This document shows, piece by piece, positions 8,092-17,277 of a stretch of 64,000 bases of DNA (the stretch's first letter is position 1; the number at the start of each line of letters is the position of its first letter). This DNA comes from Holophagales bacterium (GTDB lineage Bacteria; Acidobacteriota; Thermoanaerobaculia; Multivoradales; Multivoraceae). The translations under genes and the position numbers were made by a program. The stretch covers positions 141,641 to 205,640 of the forward strand of contig VXZQ01000009.1 in assembly GCA_009845425.1 (NCBI GenBank), written 5' to 3'. The notes below the pieces were generated by a model that was not told where the DNA came from, did no database searches, and saw only the letters and a list, made by a program, of their open reading frames with translations.

Positions 8092-8823
8092 CTACTGGAT
8101 GAGCTTGAACGTCCGCTCCCAGCGGGTCTTCGTCAGGAATCCGAGGGCCGTGTTCATGAGCTGCTTCAGGCGGTGGCCGAAGCCGTGCCAGGTGCCGTCC
8201 GACGTTTCGCCACCGTATGACCAGTAGACCATGACCGCGCGGCCCTTGATGAGCTTGAGCGGCACCGTCCCCCACGCTCGGGAGTCGTGGGACTCGTCGC
8301 GGTTGTCGCCCATGCAGAAGAGGTGATCGTCGGGGACGATGATCGGTCCCCAGTTGTCCCGGCTCTTGCTGTATTGACCGTACGTCGCCGGGTAGACCTG
8401 CTCATCGCGGTGGATCACGTAGGCGTCGTCGTCGACCGGCTTGCCATTCACGAAGAGCTGCTTGTTGACCATGTTCAGCTTGTCGCCGGCCAGACCGATG
8501 CACCGTTTGACCAGGTCGAGCTTCGGCGTCTCGGGTGACCGGAAGATGACGATGTCACCTCTCTGGACCTCGCGGCCGGGGAGCAGCATCTGTTCCAGCA
8601 TCGTGGGGCGTGGTCCGAAGATGTAGCGGTTCACGAACAGGTGATCGCCGATGAGCAGCGTGTTCTCCATCGAGCCGCTGGGGATGTAGAAGGTCTTCAG
8701 CACGAAGTTGTTCGTGAACCCGAGGAACACGGCGGCCACGATCAGAGCCTCGACGTACTCGCGGATCACCGACGTGCGGCGGGCGCCGGGGTGCTCCGGC
8801 GCTTTCTTGTGGTCGCGTGCCAT
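8092..8823 (-). CDS. lepB: Signal peptidase I, paralog 2
   Basis: Second type I signal peptidase. One N-terminal membrane helix (VEALIVAAVFLGFTNNFVL) is followed by IPSGSMENTLLIGD with the catalytic Ser. LVKRCIGLAGDKL carries the Lys, and LFCMGDNRDESHDSRAWG forms boxes D and E. At 243 residues it is longer than its downstream neighbour because of a larger beta-domain insertion and C-terminal tail. The start lies beside a 460-bp non-coding gap that must hold the promoter for both genes. Confidence 0.94.
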   Translation of the reverse strand: MARDHKKAPEHPGARRTSVIREYVEALIVAAVFLGFTNNFVLKTFYIPSGSMENTLLIGDHLFVNRYIFGPRPTMLEQMLLPGREVQRGDIVIFRSPETPKLDLVKRCIGLAGDKLNMVNKQLFVNGKPVDDDAYVIHRDEQVYPATYGQYSKSRDNWGPIIVPDDHLFCMGDNRDESHDSRAWGTVPLKLIKGRAVMVYWSYGGETSDGTWHGFGHRLKQLMNTALGFLTKTRWERTFKLIQ

Positions 8824-9284
8824 CGGCCGGCTAATCTACAACGAGCCGGCAGGGTCCGGGGCGTCCGTCTCCTCACGCGGTCGCCAGGAGTCAGACGACC
8901 TGGAGTCCGTCCAGTTCTCTTGACCCGGGACCGGACCGCCGCTCCGCCCAGCGAACCAGGGAGTTCGGGCCGTTCGAGGGGAGGGGCGAGTCAAGCTGCA
9001 TTGACGAATCCGTTCGGTCCACCGCCGTCCCCTGCGTTGCCAACCCCTTTTGTTTGCCGTACTTGGACTGGTGGCCCGAGGTTGGCCGGGAACTTGAAAG
9101 AGGCGAGCGGCACCTACGGACTCGGAGCTAGGAGGTGCCCAAGGGTTAACCGAAAAGCGAAATTGGCAAGGGATCAGGGGGGCACTGTGGTGCCCCCCTA
9201 ACTCCCCCGGGCTCGCTCCTGAACCGGGATCGCCGTCGGAGAAACCAACAACACCCGAATACTGGGGGACAAACGGAGATGCAC
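8824..9284. other. Long intergenic region between lepB and comEA-like gene
   Basis: About 460 bp separating divergent genes. No family-like protein is visible. The right half contains two strong hairpins (9109-9139 and 9177-9198) ahead of the comEA-like start. A TTGACG at 9001-9006 has no good -10 partner at 17 bp. The promoters of both flanking genes are expected here. Confidence 0.6.
9109..9198 (+). promoter_or_regulatory. Structured 5' leader (two hairpins) before comEA-like gene
   Basis: Hairpin 1 pairs GGCACCT (9109-9115) with AGGTGCC (9133-9139), with an alternative inner CCTA/TAGG pairing. Hairpin 2 is a perfect 9-bp stem, GGGGGGCAC (9177-9185) with GTGCCCCCC (9190-9198), and a TGTG loop. 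No U-tract follows, so it is not a classical terminator. The region between them is A/G rich. It could be a cis-regulatory leader or attenuator; no known riboswitch class is recognised. Confidence 0.4.
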
Positions 9285-9653
9285 ATGAAAAGACGAACGA
9301 GGACCGCACTACTGGCAGTGACGCTGCTGAGCCTGCTGGCCGCGCTGCCCGCCGGAGCGGCGGACGGTGTGGTCAACATCAACACGGCCGATGCTGCCGC
9401 GCTCTCCCTGCTGCCGGGGGTCGGGCCCTCGACGGCGGGGCGGATCGTGGAGTTCCGCACCGAGAACGGCGAGTTCGAGGCGCCGACCGATCTGCTGCTC
9501 GTGCGCGGCATCGGCGAGCGCTCGTTCGAGCGCATGCGACCCTACGTGGCTATCGAGGGCGAGACGACGTTGACGGAGAAGGTGCGGATCCCCCGGGAAG
9601 AGTCAGCACCGACCGGCGGCTCGGGGTCGGATGGCCCCTCCGACGGTCCCTGA
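9285..9653 (+). CDS. Secreted ComEA-like helix-hairpin-helix protein
   Basis: A 122-residue exported protein with a signal peptide (TALLAVTLLSLLAALPAGAA) and one ComEA-type DNA-binding helix-hairpin-helix: VVNINTADAAALSLLPGVG, then IVEFRTENGEF and the second hairpin LLLVRGIGERSFERMRPYV. ComEA proteins bind incoming double-stranded DNA during natural transformation. The ATG at 9285 is chosen because GGAG at 9275-9278 sits 6 nt upstream; the ATG at 9279 would abut it. The C-terminal tail is Gly/Ser/Pro rich. It is followed by a pseudopilin gene, consistent with a DNA-uptake or type IV pilus-like role. Confidence 0.85.
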   Translation: MKRRTRTALLAVTLLSLLAALPAGAADGVVNINTADAAALSLLPGVGPSTAGRIVEFRTENGEFEAPTDLLLVRGIGERSFERMRPYVAIEGETTLTEKVRIPREESAPTGGSGSDGPSDGP

Positions 9654-10305
9654 CGGGAGGCGGGCCCTCGGCGGCATGGAGGCGGACGGGCGAGCGTCCG
9701 TCTCCATGCTCCCCGGCTTTACGCTGATCGAACTCCTGATCGCGACCGCGGTGCTCGCGCTGCTTGCGACCCTGGTGGCGCCCCCCTTGCGCCACCAGAT
9801 CTCCCAACACCGGGTGCGCCTTGCGGCATCCGAAGTCGCGGCAGCCTTCTGGACCGCTCGGGCCGGTGCGGTCCGCCACGGAGTCGCGATCGCGGTTCGG
9901 TTCGAGGTCGACGAAGCTGCACCGGACGGTGTGCCTTCCGTCTTCTCGCTCTACGCGGACGGTGACGGCGACGGTGTGCGCACAGCGGACGTGAGAACCG
10001 GTACCGACCCGCGGATTCGACGACCGGCGCGCCTGCTCCACGTTGGCAGCGGTGTTCGTTTCGGCTTCCCGGAGGACCTCGAGCCCCGCGGCTTCACCGG
10101 TTCGGAGCGGCTGGACCGGCTGGATGACCCGGTGCGGTTCGGCCGCAGCGACCTTGCCTCGTTCGGGCCGCTCGGCACGGCGAGTCCAGGCACCGTCTTC
10201 GTCACGGACGGCTACCACCTGTTCGCGGTTCGGGTCTACAACCGCACCGGCAAGATCCAGATTCTCCGCTACGTGCGTGAGCGGGAGGAATGGAAGGCTG
10301 TCTGA
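9631..10305 (+). CDS. GspH/FimT-type pseudopilin
   Basis: Type II secretion / type IV pilus minor pilin. It has the prepilin peptidase motif with cleavage after Gly and before Phe in PGFTLIELLIATAVLALLATL, then an alpha-1 helix, and a GspH-like C-terminal domain ending with VRVYNRTGKIQILRYVRE. The ATG at 9631 overlaps the comEA-like gene by 23 bp; an ATG at 9676 is an alternative that keeps the whole prepilin signal. With its neighbour it suggests a competence- or secretion-linked pilus. Confidence 0.85.
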   Translation: MAPPTVPDGRRALGGMEADGRASVSMLPGFTLIELLIATAVLALLATLVAPPLRHQISQHRVRLAASEVAAAFWTARAGAVRHGVAIAVRFEVDEAAPDGVPSVFSLYADGDGDGVRTADVRTGTDPRIRRPARLLHVGSGVRFGFPEDLEPRGFTGSERLDRLDDPVRFGRSDLASFGPLGTASPGTVFVTDGYHLFAVRVYNRTGKIQILRYVREREEWKAV

Positions 10306-10329
10306 GGCGGCGCGCGCTAGGCTTCCGTG

Positions 10330-11364
10330 ATGGCCGACGGCTTCTCGCCGATCCGGTGGAGCGACGGTGAGCTGCTGCTGCTGGACCAGACCCTGCTTCC
10401 GGAGCAGGAGACATGGCTCCACTGCCGCCGGCCCGAAGACGTAGCCGGAGCGATTCGCCGTCTCTCGGTGCGCGGTGCGCCGGCGATCGGTGTCGCAGCG
10501 GCCTACGGCCTGGTTCTCGGCGCCGACGAGTTCGACGCCGCCTACGAGCTGCTGCTCGCAACGCGACCGACCGCGGTGAACCTGCGCTGGGCTCTGGACC
10601 AAGGTCGGGCACTCCATGAACGCTCCGTCGAGGCTGGGGAACGCGAGGAGTTGCGTGAGCGGCTACTCGAGTGGGCCCGTGACCTGCACCGTGAGGACAT
10701 CGCCGCCAACCGCCGGATCGGGATGTTCGGCAGGGAACTGTTCGAGCAGGGCGACCGCGTCCTGACCCACTGCAACGCAGGCGCCCTCGCGACCGCCGGC
10801 TACGGCACGGCGATCGGCGTGGTCGAGGCGGCGTGGTCGGCCGGGCGTCTCGCCAGCGTCTGGGTCGACGAGACGCGGCCGCTGCTCCAGGGTTCCCGGC
10901 TGACGACCTGGGAACTCGGCCGGCTCGAGATCCCGCATCGGTTGATCACGGACAACAGTGCCGGGGCGATCATCGCGCGCGGCTGGGCTCAGAAGATTGT
11001 CGTCGGCGCCGATCGGATCGCCGCCAACGGTGACGTCGCGAACAAGGTCGGCACGTACACCGTCGCCGTGCTCGCGGCGCGGCACGGCGTTCCTTTCTAC
11101 GTCGCGGCGCCGCTGTCCACGATCGACCGCGGCACGTCGTCGGGCGCCGACATCCCGATCGAGGAGCGCGACGCCGACGAGGTGATCCACGCCTTCGGCA
11201 AGCGGATCGCGCCTCAGGACACCGAGGCACTCAACCTGGCGTTCGACGTCACGCCAGCGGAGCTGGTGGCCGCGTTGATCACCGACGCCGGCGTGCTCCG
11301 TCCGCCCTACCGGGAGTCGATCGCTTCAGCGTTCGACCAGCAGCCTGCCTTACCAGATTCGTGA
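10330..11364 (+). CDS. mtnA: S-methyl-5-thioribose-1-phosphate isomerase
   Basis: Methionine salvage enzyme turning methylthioribose-1-phosphate into methylthioribulose-1-phosphate; part of the eIF2B-like isomerase family. It shows the substrate motif SVRGAPAIGVAAAYG, the catalytic Cys in THCNAGALATAGYG, ETRPLLQGSRLT, and the catalytic Asp in VGADRIAANGDVANKVGT. It has about 344 residues from the ATG at 10330 (a GTG at 10327 is the alternative). No other mtn genes are nearby. Its 3' end overlaps the convergent DUF885 gene by 15 bp. Confidence 0.94.
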   Translation: MADGFSPIRWSDGELLLLDQTLLPEQETWLHCRRPEDVAGAIRRLSVRGAPAIGVAAAYGLVLGADEFDAAYELLLATRPTAVNLRWALDQGRALHERSVEAGEREELRERLLEWARDLHREDIAANRRIGMFGRELFEQGDRVLTHCNAGALATAGYGTAIGVVEAAWSAGRLASVWVDETRPLLQGSRLTTWELGRLEIPHRLITDNSAGAIIARGWAQKIVVGADRIAANGDVANKVGTYTVAVLAARHGVPFYVAAPLSTIDRGTSSGADIPIEERDADEVIHAFGKRIAPQDTEALNLAFDVTPAELVAALITDAGVLRPPYRESIASAFDQQPALPDS

Positions 11365-13059
11365 GACCTCGTCGTCGTATCCGGTCATTTCCCACCGAAT
11401 GAGCGACCAGGGAATCTGGCCCATAGCGTAGACCTCGTCCAGGAACTCGCGCAGATTGAAGTCGTCGCCGAGTTGATTGGCGCGGTCTCGCATCACTTTC
11501 ATGAACTGGACCTTTCCCAGGACCATGAGCATGTGGTGCCCCACGCCGCGCAGCGTCGTATCCAGTTCGAACCACAGGTGGTGGCTGCCGTCCAGCAGTT
11601 CGCCGTGCGGCGCGTTAGCGACACAGAATCGCATCGCTTCTTCCAGACTCCAGTCGCCGTTGTGCATGTAGATGTCGGAGAGCGCGCGGACGGTGCGGAA
11701 GGCCGCCTGTTCATAGGTGATCTCCCTGCCGTGGGGATTGCGGCCGTCCAGATAGCCCGCATGCATCAACAGTTCCTCGAGGGCAAACGCGAGCCCCTCG
11801 TCGCGAGCCGTCGAGATCTTGTAGGGCCGCTCGCCGCCACGGATCGGGTGACTGTCGCGCTCTGCTCTGAGCATGTCGAAGTGATGGCCGACCAGTTCAT
11901 GGGTGTTCTCCATCACCGCCTCGCGGTGAGAGAAGTTGAAGAAGTAGTCGTGCTTCTCCGGCCAGGGATCCTCCAGGGAGTACCCCTTTCCGTAGAGCCG
12001 CGAGTCGAAGTAGTCATCCGGCACGAGAAAGTCGTGCACGGTGAAGATCTCCTCGTTGCGGAGGAAGCTCATGATGTGATCGACGGCTTCTTCGATGCCT
12101 TCCCTGTACTCGACCTGTGACCCGACCGGTACGATCGGCGGAACAGCGCGGTTCCGGTTCTCCTCCAGTCGTTGAAAGGTGATCACGCGGTTGTCTTCGA
12201 GTTCGACGATCGTTCGAATGTCGTCCCAGGTATAGGGAAGCAGATAGACGTTCCTGAGCAGCCAGTTGTAGTTCTCCCTGCCCACACCGATCGTGCCCGT
12301 CATCCGACCCTCGTTGGACCGTATCCAGTCCTCATAGTCGTCGATCGCGATCAGTGCCGAGTCCACGTCGGCCACGAGTTCCGGATGATGGATCCTCAAG
12401 CCCTGTGCGAGCGATTGGTAGTCCGATCTGGTATCTCCGATGGAGAGAATCGCCAGAGTGGCCAAGTCGGCGGCGATCAGGGAGAAGTCGGTGAGGTTCG
12501 CTTTCGCCTGTTGCACCAGATCGGGTACCGACCGGAGCCTTGATTGCAGAACTGCGACCTCGTTGCCCTGCAGAGGCGGTTCGGCTACCCAGGCGAACGT
12601 GGCGATCACGTCGTTGTAGAACCCGGGATCCCTGGACCATGGGCTGAGAACCCGGTGCTGGAACTCGTAACCGTGCAGCTCCGCCCGGACGAGCTGGTAA
12701 TCAACCTGTTGCGAGATTGTCCAACCCGTGGGGTCGATGGACTCCAGCCGCGTCTGAAACGCTCCCAGCTCACCGTATTGTTCTGCCATTGCAGCGGCGG
12801 AGAAATCGGGCGCGGCGTCCAGGTTCGACAGGATCCAGCCGCTCTGCGAATAGGACTGGATGCTGCCGGAGTCGCCTTGTTGGAACGAACGAAACTCTCC
12901 GAAGAGGGAGACCAGGTCGGCGTAGTCGGTGCTCGCGACCGCCCGAGTTGTCCCGGTTTCCGCCGGATCGCCTCCCGGTTCACTCGGCAGCAATAGATAC
13001 AGGACGAAGCCCGCGAGGAGGAGCGCCAGTACGACCAGAAGATTGCGGGTAGCTATCAT
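11350..13059 (-). CDS. DUF885-type membrane-anchored putative metallopeptidase
   Basis: A 569-residue protein with an N-terminal hydrophobic anchor (LLVVLALLLAGFVLYLLL) and a largely helical body. A zinc-site-like ENTHELVGHHFD (HExxGHH) is followed by DEGLAFALEELLMHAG, giving the HEx(n)E pattern typical of DUF885 proteins, which resemble M32/M3-type metallopeptidases. It is probably outside the cytoplasmic membrane. The substrate is unknown. It is convergent with mtnA and divergent from the DUF2332 gene. Confidence 0.7.
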   Translation of the reverse strand: MIATRNLLVVLALLLAGFVLYLLLPSEPGGDPAETGTTRAVASTDYADLVSLFGEFRSFQQGDSGSIQSYSQSGWILSNLDAAPDFSAAAMAEQYGELGAFQTRLESIDPTGWTISQQVDYQLVRAELHGYEFQHRVLSPWSRDPGFYNDVIATFAWVAEPPLQGNEVAVLQSRLRSVPDLVQQAKANLTDFSLIAADLATLAILSIGDTRSDYQSLAQGLRIHHPELVADVDSALIAIDDYEDWIRSNEGRMTGTIGVGRENYNWLLRNVYLLPYTWDDIRTIVELEDNRVITFQRLEENRNRAVPPIVPVGSQVEYREGIEEAVDHIMSFLRNEEIFTVHDFLVPDDYFDSRLYGKGYSLEDPWPEKHDYFFNFSHREAVMENTHELVGHHFDMLRAERDSHPIRGGERPYKISTARDEGLAFALEELLMHAGYLDGRNPHGREITYEQAAFRTVRALSDIYMHNGDWSLEEAMRFCVANAPHGELLDGSHHLWFELDTTLRGVGHHMLMVLGKVQFMKVMRDRANQLGDDFNLREFLDEVYAMGQIPWSLIRWEMTGYDDEVSRIW

Positions 13060-13158
13060 GTGTCCCCCGGAGTGCTGCTTGTCGTTGTATTGCCATCATA
13101 TGGGTAGCGCCGCCGGGTTGCGTGCGCCGCGGCAAGCCGACCGAGGCGTCGCCGGCCG

Positions 13159-14205
13159 TTGAGCGGGTATCCGGACCTCAGCGCCGCCTTTGAGCAGTTC
13201 GCGCGGGTCGAAGCGCCGGACCTCGACTCGCCGACCTACGCGGCACTCGCCGCGGGCGTGGCGGGAGACGGCGAACTGCTGGCACTCGCGGCGGGGCGGC
13301 AACGAGGTCAACCGGCGCCGAACATGCTCTTCGGGGCAGTGCAGTACCTGCTCCTGCAGGGAGTCGAACATCCGCTGGCTGCGCACTACCCGATTCTCTC
13401 GGGCCCGGAACCGCCGCCGGGCGAAGCCTTCCCGCTCTTCCGGTCGTTCTGCCTCGAACACCGCGAGGCGGTCGCGGACCTGATCGCCACTCGTCGGACC
13501 CAAACCCAGGTCGTACGGCGCTGCACCTGTCTGCTGCCCGCATTCGGCCTGGTCCACCGCGAGGCCAGAGCGCCGCTCGCGCTGATCGATGTCGGCGCCA
13601 GCGCCGGCCTGAACCTGAACTTCGACCGCTACGCCTACCGGTATCTGCGAGCCGGAAGCGAGGTTCTGCGCTGGGGAAGCGAGGCGGCTCGGGTTGAACT
13701 CGAAGCCGATCTGCGGGGCCCCGGCACACTGCCGGCGCCGGCACGGGACATCCCGGTGGCGAGCCGCGACGGAATCGATCTGAACCCGATCGACCTCGCC
13801 GAGGCGGATGAGTTGCTCTGGCTGCGTGCGTTGATCTGGCCCGAGCACGTGGAGCGCCACGCCCAGCTCATGGACGCCGCGGCCGAACTGAAGCACAGCC
13901 CGATCGGCCTCCATCGTGGCGACGCTTCCAGGGACCTGCCGCACCTGCTCGAGCGTGTCCCGGACGAAACGGCGCTGGTCGTCTACTCCACGATCGCTCT
14001 CTACCAGGTTCCCCGTGAGGGCCGGCGGCGCATCACGGAAGGGCTGGAGGTCCGGAGCCGGGAGCGGCCCGTTTGGCGGGTGGCCCTCGAAGGCGCCCAT
14101 CGGCCGAGCCTGACGCTGACCAGGTACCGGAGCGGTTCCGGCGAAACGGAGTTGCTCGCCCGGGCCTCGCCCCACGGCTGGTGGATCGAATGGCGGAACC
14201 CTTAG
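13159..14205 (+). CDS. DUF2332 family protein
   Basis: About 348 residues with the DUF2332 pattern: an early YPxL-type helical section, NMLFGAVQYLLLQG, and the conserved glycine-rich ALIDVGASAGLNLNFDRYAY that resembles a methyltransferase SAM loop. GLDRNPIDL-like (GIDLNPIDL) and ALVVYSTIALYQVP segments follow. The first plausible start is a TTG at 13159; no nearby ATG or GTG keeps the conserved N-terminus. Function is unknown; a Rossmann methyltransferase activity is inference from the glycine loop. Confidence 0.75.
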   Translation: MSGYPDLSAAFEQFARVEAPDLDSPTYAALAAGVAGDGELLALAAGRQRGQPAPNMLFGAVQYLLLQGVEHPLAAHYPILSGPEPPPGEAFPLFRSFCLEHREAVADLIATRRTQTQVVRRCTCLLPAFGLVHREARAPLALIDVGASAGLNLNFDRYAYRYLRAGSEVLRWGSEAARVELEADLRGPGTLPAPARDIPVASRDGIDLNPIDLAEADELLWLRALIWPEHVERHAQLMDAAAELKHSPIGLHRGDASRDLPHLLERVPDETALVVYSTIALYQVPREGRRRITEGLEVRSRERPVWRVALEGAHRPSLTLTRYRSGSGETELLARASPHGWWIEWRNP

Positions 14206-14221
14206 GCCCGGCGCCGTCGGG

Positions 14222-16828
14222 TCAGAACGAGAAGGTGACGGTCATCGAAACGGACCGCGACGCCCCGAGCCAGGCCGCGTTTTCAGTGATTGCCGAGAGG
14301 TAGGCCTCGTCGAACAGGTTGTTGGCCACCAGCTCGAACGTCGTCGAGCGGAGGAGGTCGCTCAGCACCTCGCCCGAGAACGTGACGTAGGCGTCCATCA
14401 ACCAGTAGTCGTCCGTGTACCAGTCCGCGACCAGGCTGACCCGTCGCGGCGACGTGTACTTGGCGCTGATCCCCGCGCTCAAAGGGCCGGACCGGTCGAG
14501 TGAGACGACCCAAAGACGATCCGGCACCCCGGTGACGTCCGTCCCGGGCATGATGTTCTGGTTTGCGTCGACCAGGGCGTCGCCGCTGCCGACGTACTCG
14601 GAGTTGTTCAGCGTGTAGGCGGTGTAGAGGGAGAGCCGGTGGGGCATTTGCACCGTCGCCGAGAGTTCGACGCCGTTCGTTTCGATGCCGCCCGCGTTGA
14701 AGTAGGCGCCGCCCCCTGGAATGAGGTAGTTGGGGCCGGCCGGCGTCTGCGGCCCGAGGTAGAAGATCCGGTTGTCGAAGTCGATGACGTAGCCGGTGGC
14801 GCTCAGCGCCAGCCGGTCGGCCGCGTACTGGAGCCCGATGTCGATGTTCGAGGCGGTTTCGGGCTCGAGCGCGGCGAGACTGCGCCCCGGCACCTCGAGC
14901 AGCGTGCTGCCGATCGCCCGGAAGTTCTCCGCGTAACCGGCAAAGAGGTCCAGGCCCTCGACCGGCGTTTCGTAGGTGACGCCGCCCGAGAGGAGCAGAC
15001 TCGAATCCGAATCGACCGTCAGGTTCGGGTCGACGTGGAATTGGTCCTCGCGCGACACGTCGACCAGGTACTTCTTGAGGCCGCCGGTCAGGGTGAAACG
15101 GCCGGCGTAGAGGGTCTCCTCCGCGTACAGCATCGTGACGCTCTGCGGGAACTCCCACTGGTACTGGTGCCAGTAGGGTGTCGCGTGCCACTGGAAGTTG
15201 ATCACCGGATCGAGGATCTGGTGCCAGTCCCGTCCGAGGTCGCGCTTCGAGTCCTCGTACCAGATGCCGGCGCGCAGCTTGCTGCCGGTGTTGCCGATCG
15301 TCGTGAGCCACTCCTGGTCGAGCGTGACGCCGACGCGGTCCTTGCCGTAGTGGCTGTGGCGGTACGACTGCACCGCCGTGGCGCCCGGATGACACGCCGG
15401 ATCGACTTCGGGGCCGCCCGGGCCGTAGTAGTTGAAGAGGAACGACGAGGTACAACCCGGCACAGGCCCCACGGCGGCGCCGTCGGGGCCGACGAAGCGG
15501 ATGAGCCCGAGCTGCGATCCGCCCCGCACCGTGGGGCCGCCGAGCAGCTCCGATTCGGCGCCGCCCGCGTCGTCGGTGATGTCGACGATGTAGGGCGGCA
15601 GCCAGTCGCCGCGGCCCCGGTTGCGATGAAAGTAGCCGGCCAGGCTTAGCGAGAGCTCCTCGCCGAACGACCAGTCAGCTTTCAGGTAGCCGAACGTGTT
15701 GCTCCGCCGGGTCTGCCAGCCGCGCCGGTAGAACTGGTTCAGGTACGGCACGCCGGGCCAGTCGCCGATCAGGCGGTCCCAGCGCGGGTTTGCCCGGAAG
15801 TCGCTCTCGCTGTAGAGGCGCTGGTAGACGTCCTCGTGGATGTTGTCGTAGGAGATGTAGCTCGTCAGGTCGACGCGGCCCTGGGACGATACGAGTTTCA
15901 TCGCGACGTGCTCGCGCTCGTTGAGCGCCGAACCCTCCATCCAGTCGGTCGCTCCCTGGCGTGTCGCGGCGATCCAGGCGCGCGTGTTGCCGCCGAAGAT
16001 CGGCCCGGTGTCGACCCGCATGAAGAAGCGCTGGCCCTGGTACTCGCCCAGCGTCATCGACGCCGTGTAGGCGCGCTCGTCCGCCGGATCGTCCGTCAGG
16101 TAGTTGAACGTGCCACCCAGCGCCTCGACGGACCGCGAGGCGATGTCGGCCGTCCCCTGCGACACCTCCACTCCGCCGAGGTTCATCGGATCGACGAACC
16201 GGTTCGCCTTGGCGCCGCTCCAGTAGTCCGACGTGCCGTTCGGGAACCCGTCGATCGTGGTGCCGATCTGCACGTCGTTGATCGTCACCTGGAAGCCCCG
16301 CATGGCGACGTTGGCCGACCAGTCGTCGAAGCCGTAGGAGTCTCCCTCCTGGACGGAGACTCCCGGCAGGTTGTCCACCACCGACGTCACGTTGGTGATC
16401 TTCGACTGCTGGAGCAGCATCGGCTGGGAGACGATGTTCCGCGCGAACGTCCGGGGTTCCTCGGCCACCACGGTCACGGTCTCGAGCAGTCTGACGAGGT
16501 GGAGGACGAGTCGGACGTTCTCGGTGGCGCCCGCGCCGAGCGAAACCGGACTCTCGGCTGTTTCGAAGCCCAGCAGAGTCGCCGTGACTAGGTAGTCGCC
16601 TGCCGCCAGACCGGCGCTCGCGTAGGCGCCGTCGCTCTGGGTGATCCGCTCCTGGCGCACGCCCGGGCCGGTCACGGTCACCGTGACGCCGGGTAGCGGA
16701 GTGCCGTCCGCGTCGACGACGACACCCTCGACGGTTCCTGTTGTCTGAGCTGTCGCGGCCGCCGCGGCGGCAGCCAGCAGCACGGCGGCGAGGGCCAGTC
16801 GTCGTGGTCCAGGGTGTGAGGCGTCCAT
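14222..16828 (-). CDS. TonB-dependent receptor with N-terminal carboxypeptidase-regulatory-like domain
   Basis: Outer-membrane active transporter of 868 residues. A signal peptide (LALAAVLLAAAAAAATAQ) leads into a beta-sandwich domain (VEGVVVDADGTPLPGVTVTV). The plug domain includes LPGVSVQEGDSYGFDDW and NVAMRGFQVTINDVQIG. A long beta-barrel follows, ending in the C-terminal Phe signature TVTFSF. The start at 16828 has GGGAGG 10 nt upstream. Many acidobacterial and Bacteroidota receptors have this layout and import siderophores, glycans or peptides; the ligand here is not evident. Confidence 0.92.
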   Translation of the reverse strand: MDASHPGPRRLALAAVLLAAAAAAATAQTTGTVEGVVVDADGTPLPGVTVTVTGPGVRQERITQSDGAYASAGLAAGDYLVTATLLGFETAESPVSLGAGATENVRLVLHLVRLLETVTVVAEEPRTFARNIVSQPMLLQQSKITNVTSVVDNLPGVSVQEGDSYGFDDWSANVAMRGFQVTINDVQIGTTIDGFPNGTSDYWSGAKANRFVDPMNLGGVEVSQGTADIASRSVEALGGTFNYLTDDPADERAYTASMTLGEYQGQRFFMRVDTGPIFGGNTRAWIAATRQGATDWMEGSALNEREHVAMKLVSSQGRVDLTSYISYDNIHEDVYQRLYSESDFRANPRWDRLIGDWPGVPYLNQFYRRGWQTRRSNTFGYLKADWSFGEELSLSLAGYFHRNRGRGDWLPPYIVDITDDAGGAESELLGGPTVRGGSQLGLIRFVGPDGAAVGPVPGCTSSFLFNYYGPGGPEVDPACHPGATAVQSYRHSHYGKDRVGVTLDQEWLTTIGNTGSKLRAGIWYEDSKRDLGRDWHQILDPVINFQWHATPYWHQYQWEFPQSVTMLYAEETLYAGRFTLTGGLKKYLVDVSREDQFHVDPNLTVDSDSSLLLSGGVTYETPVEGLDLFAGYAENFRAIGSTLLEVPGRSLAALEPETASNIDIGLQYAADRLALSATGYVIDFDNRIFYLGPQTPAGPNYLIPGGGAYFNAGGIETNGVELSATVQMPHRLSLYTAYTLNNSEYVGSGDALVDANQNIMPGTDVTGVPDRLWVVSLDRSGPLSAGISAKYTSPRRVSLVADWYTDDYWLMDAYVTFSGEVLSDLLRSTTFELVANNLFDEAYLSAITENAAWLGASRSVSMTVTFSF

Positions 16829-16891
16829 CGGGTAAGTACCTCCCAAGGGCAAGGTGTTCCGGGCATTATGGCCCGACCGATGGAGCGGGGA

Positions 16892-17238
16892 TGGTGGAGG
16901 CGGTGGGAATCGAACCCACGTCCGCGAGACTCGGCGCGAGGGATCTACGTGCGTAGCCTTCACTCGATCAGTCGCCGCCGGCTTGGGTAGAAGGCCACCA
17001 CGGCCCGCGGTCTAGCTCCGAAGTGATCCGGCCTGAGTTCGGAGCAGCGCTCAGACGTTTGATCCACTTTGAGTGTCGCTCCTGACGGCGCCGCGAATCA
17101 AGGCTCCGGCAGGACCGTGACGGCTCTTAAGCCGCCAGTGCCAATTCGTCGTTGGCGAGTATCAAAATCCGGTTAACGAGTCGGACTCGGCACGCAACCC
17201 CCGAACCGCATGATCTCCCGTCGAAGCCATGCGCCCCC
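16892..17238 (-). ncRNA. ssrA: Transfer-messenger RNA (tmRNA)
   Basis: About 347 nt on the minus strand. The 5' end reads GGGGGCGCAUGGCUUCGACGGG, the near-universal tmRNA start. It pairs with the 3' end CGCCUCC followed by ACCA (7-bp acceptor with one G-U pair). The T-arm GGUUCGAUUCC is present. The tag reading frame runs from 17156 to 17127 and encodes ANDELALAA then UAA, ending in the LAA degron recognised by ClpXP. It rescues stalled ribosomes with SmpB. One continuous molecule, no split. Confidence 0.97.
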
Positions 17239-17277
17239 AGGGACCCGCGATTCTACCGCATTGCTGCAGTCGAGCGG

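Noticed and set aside
9001..9029. TTGACG at 9001-9006 as a promoter -35
   Set aside because: No acceptable -10 box at 16-18 bp spacing; the sequence there is GC rich.
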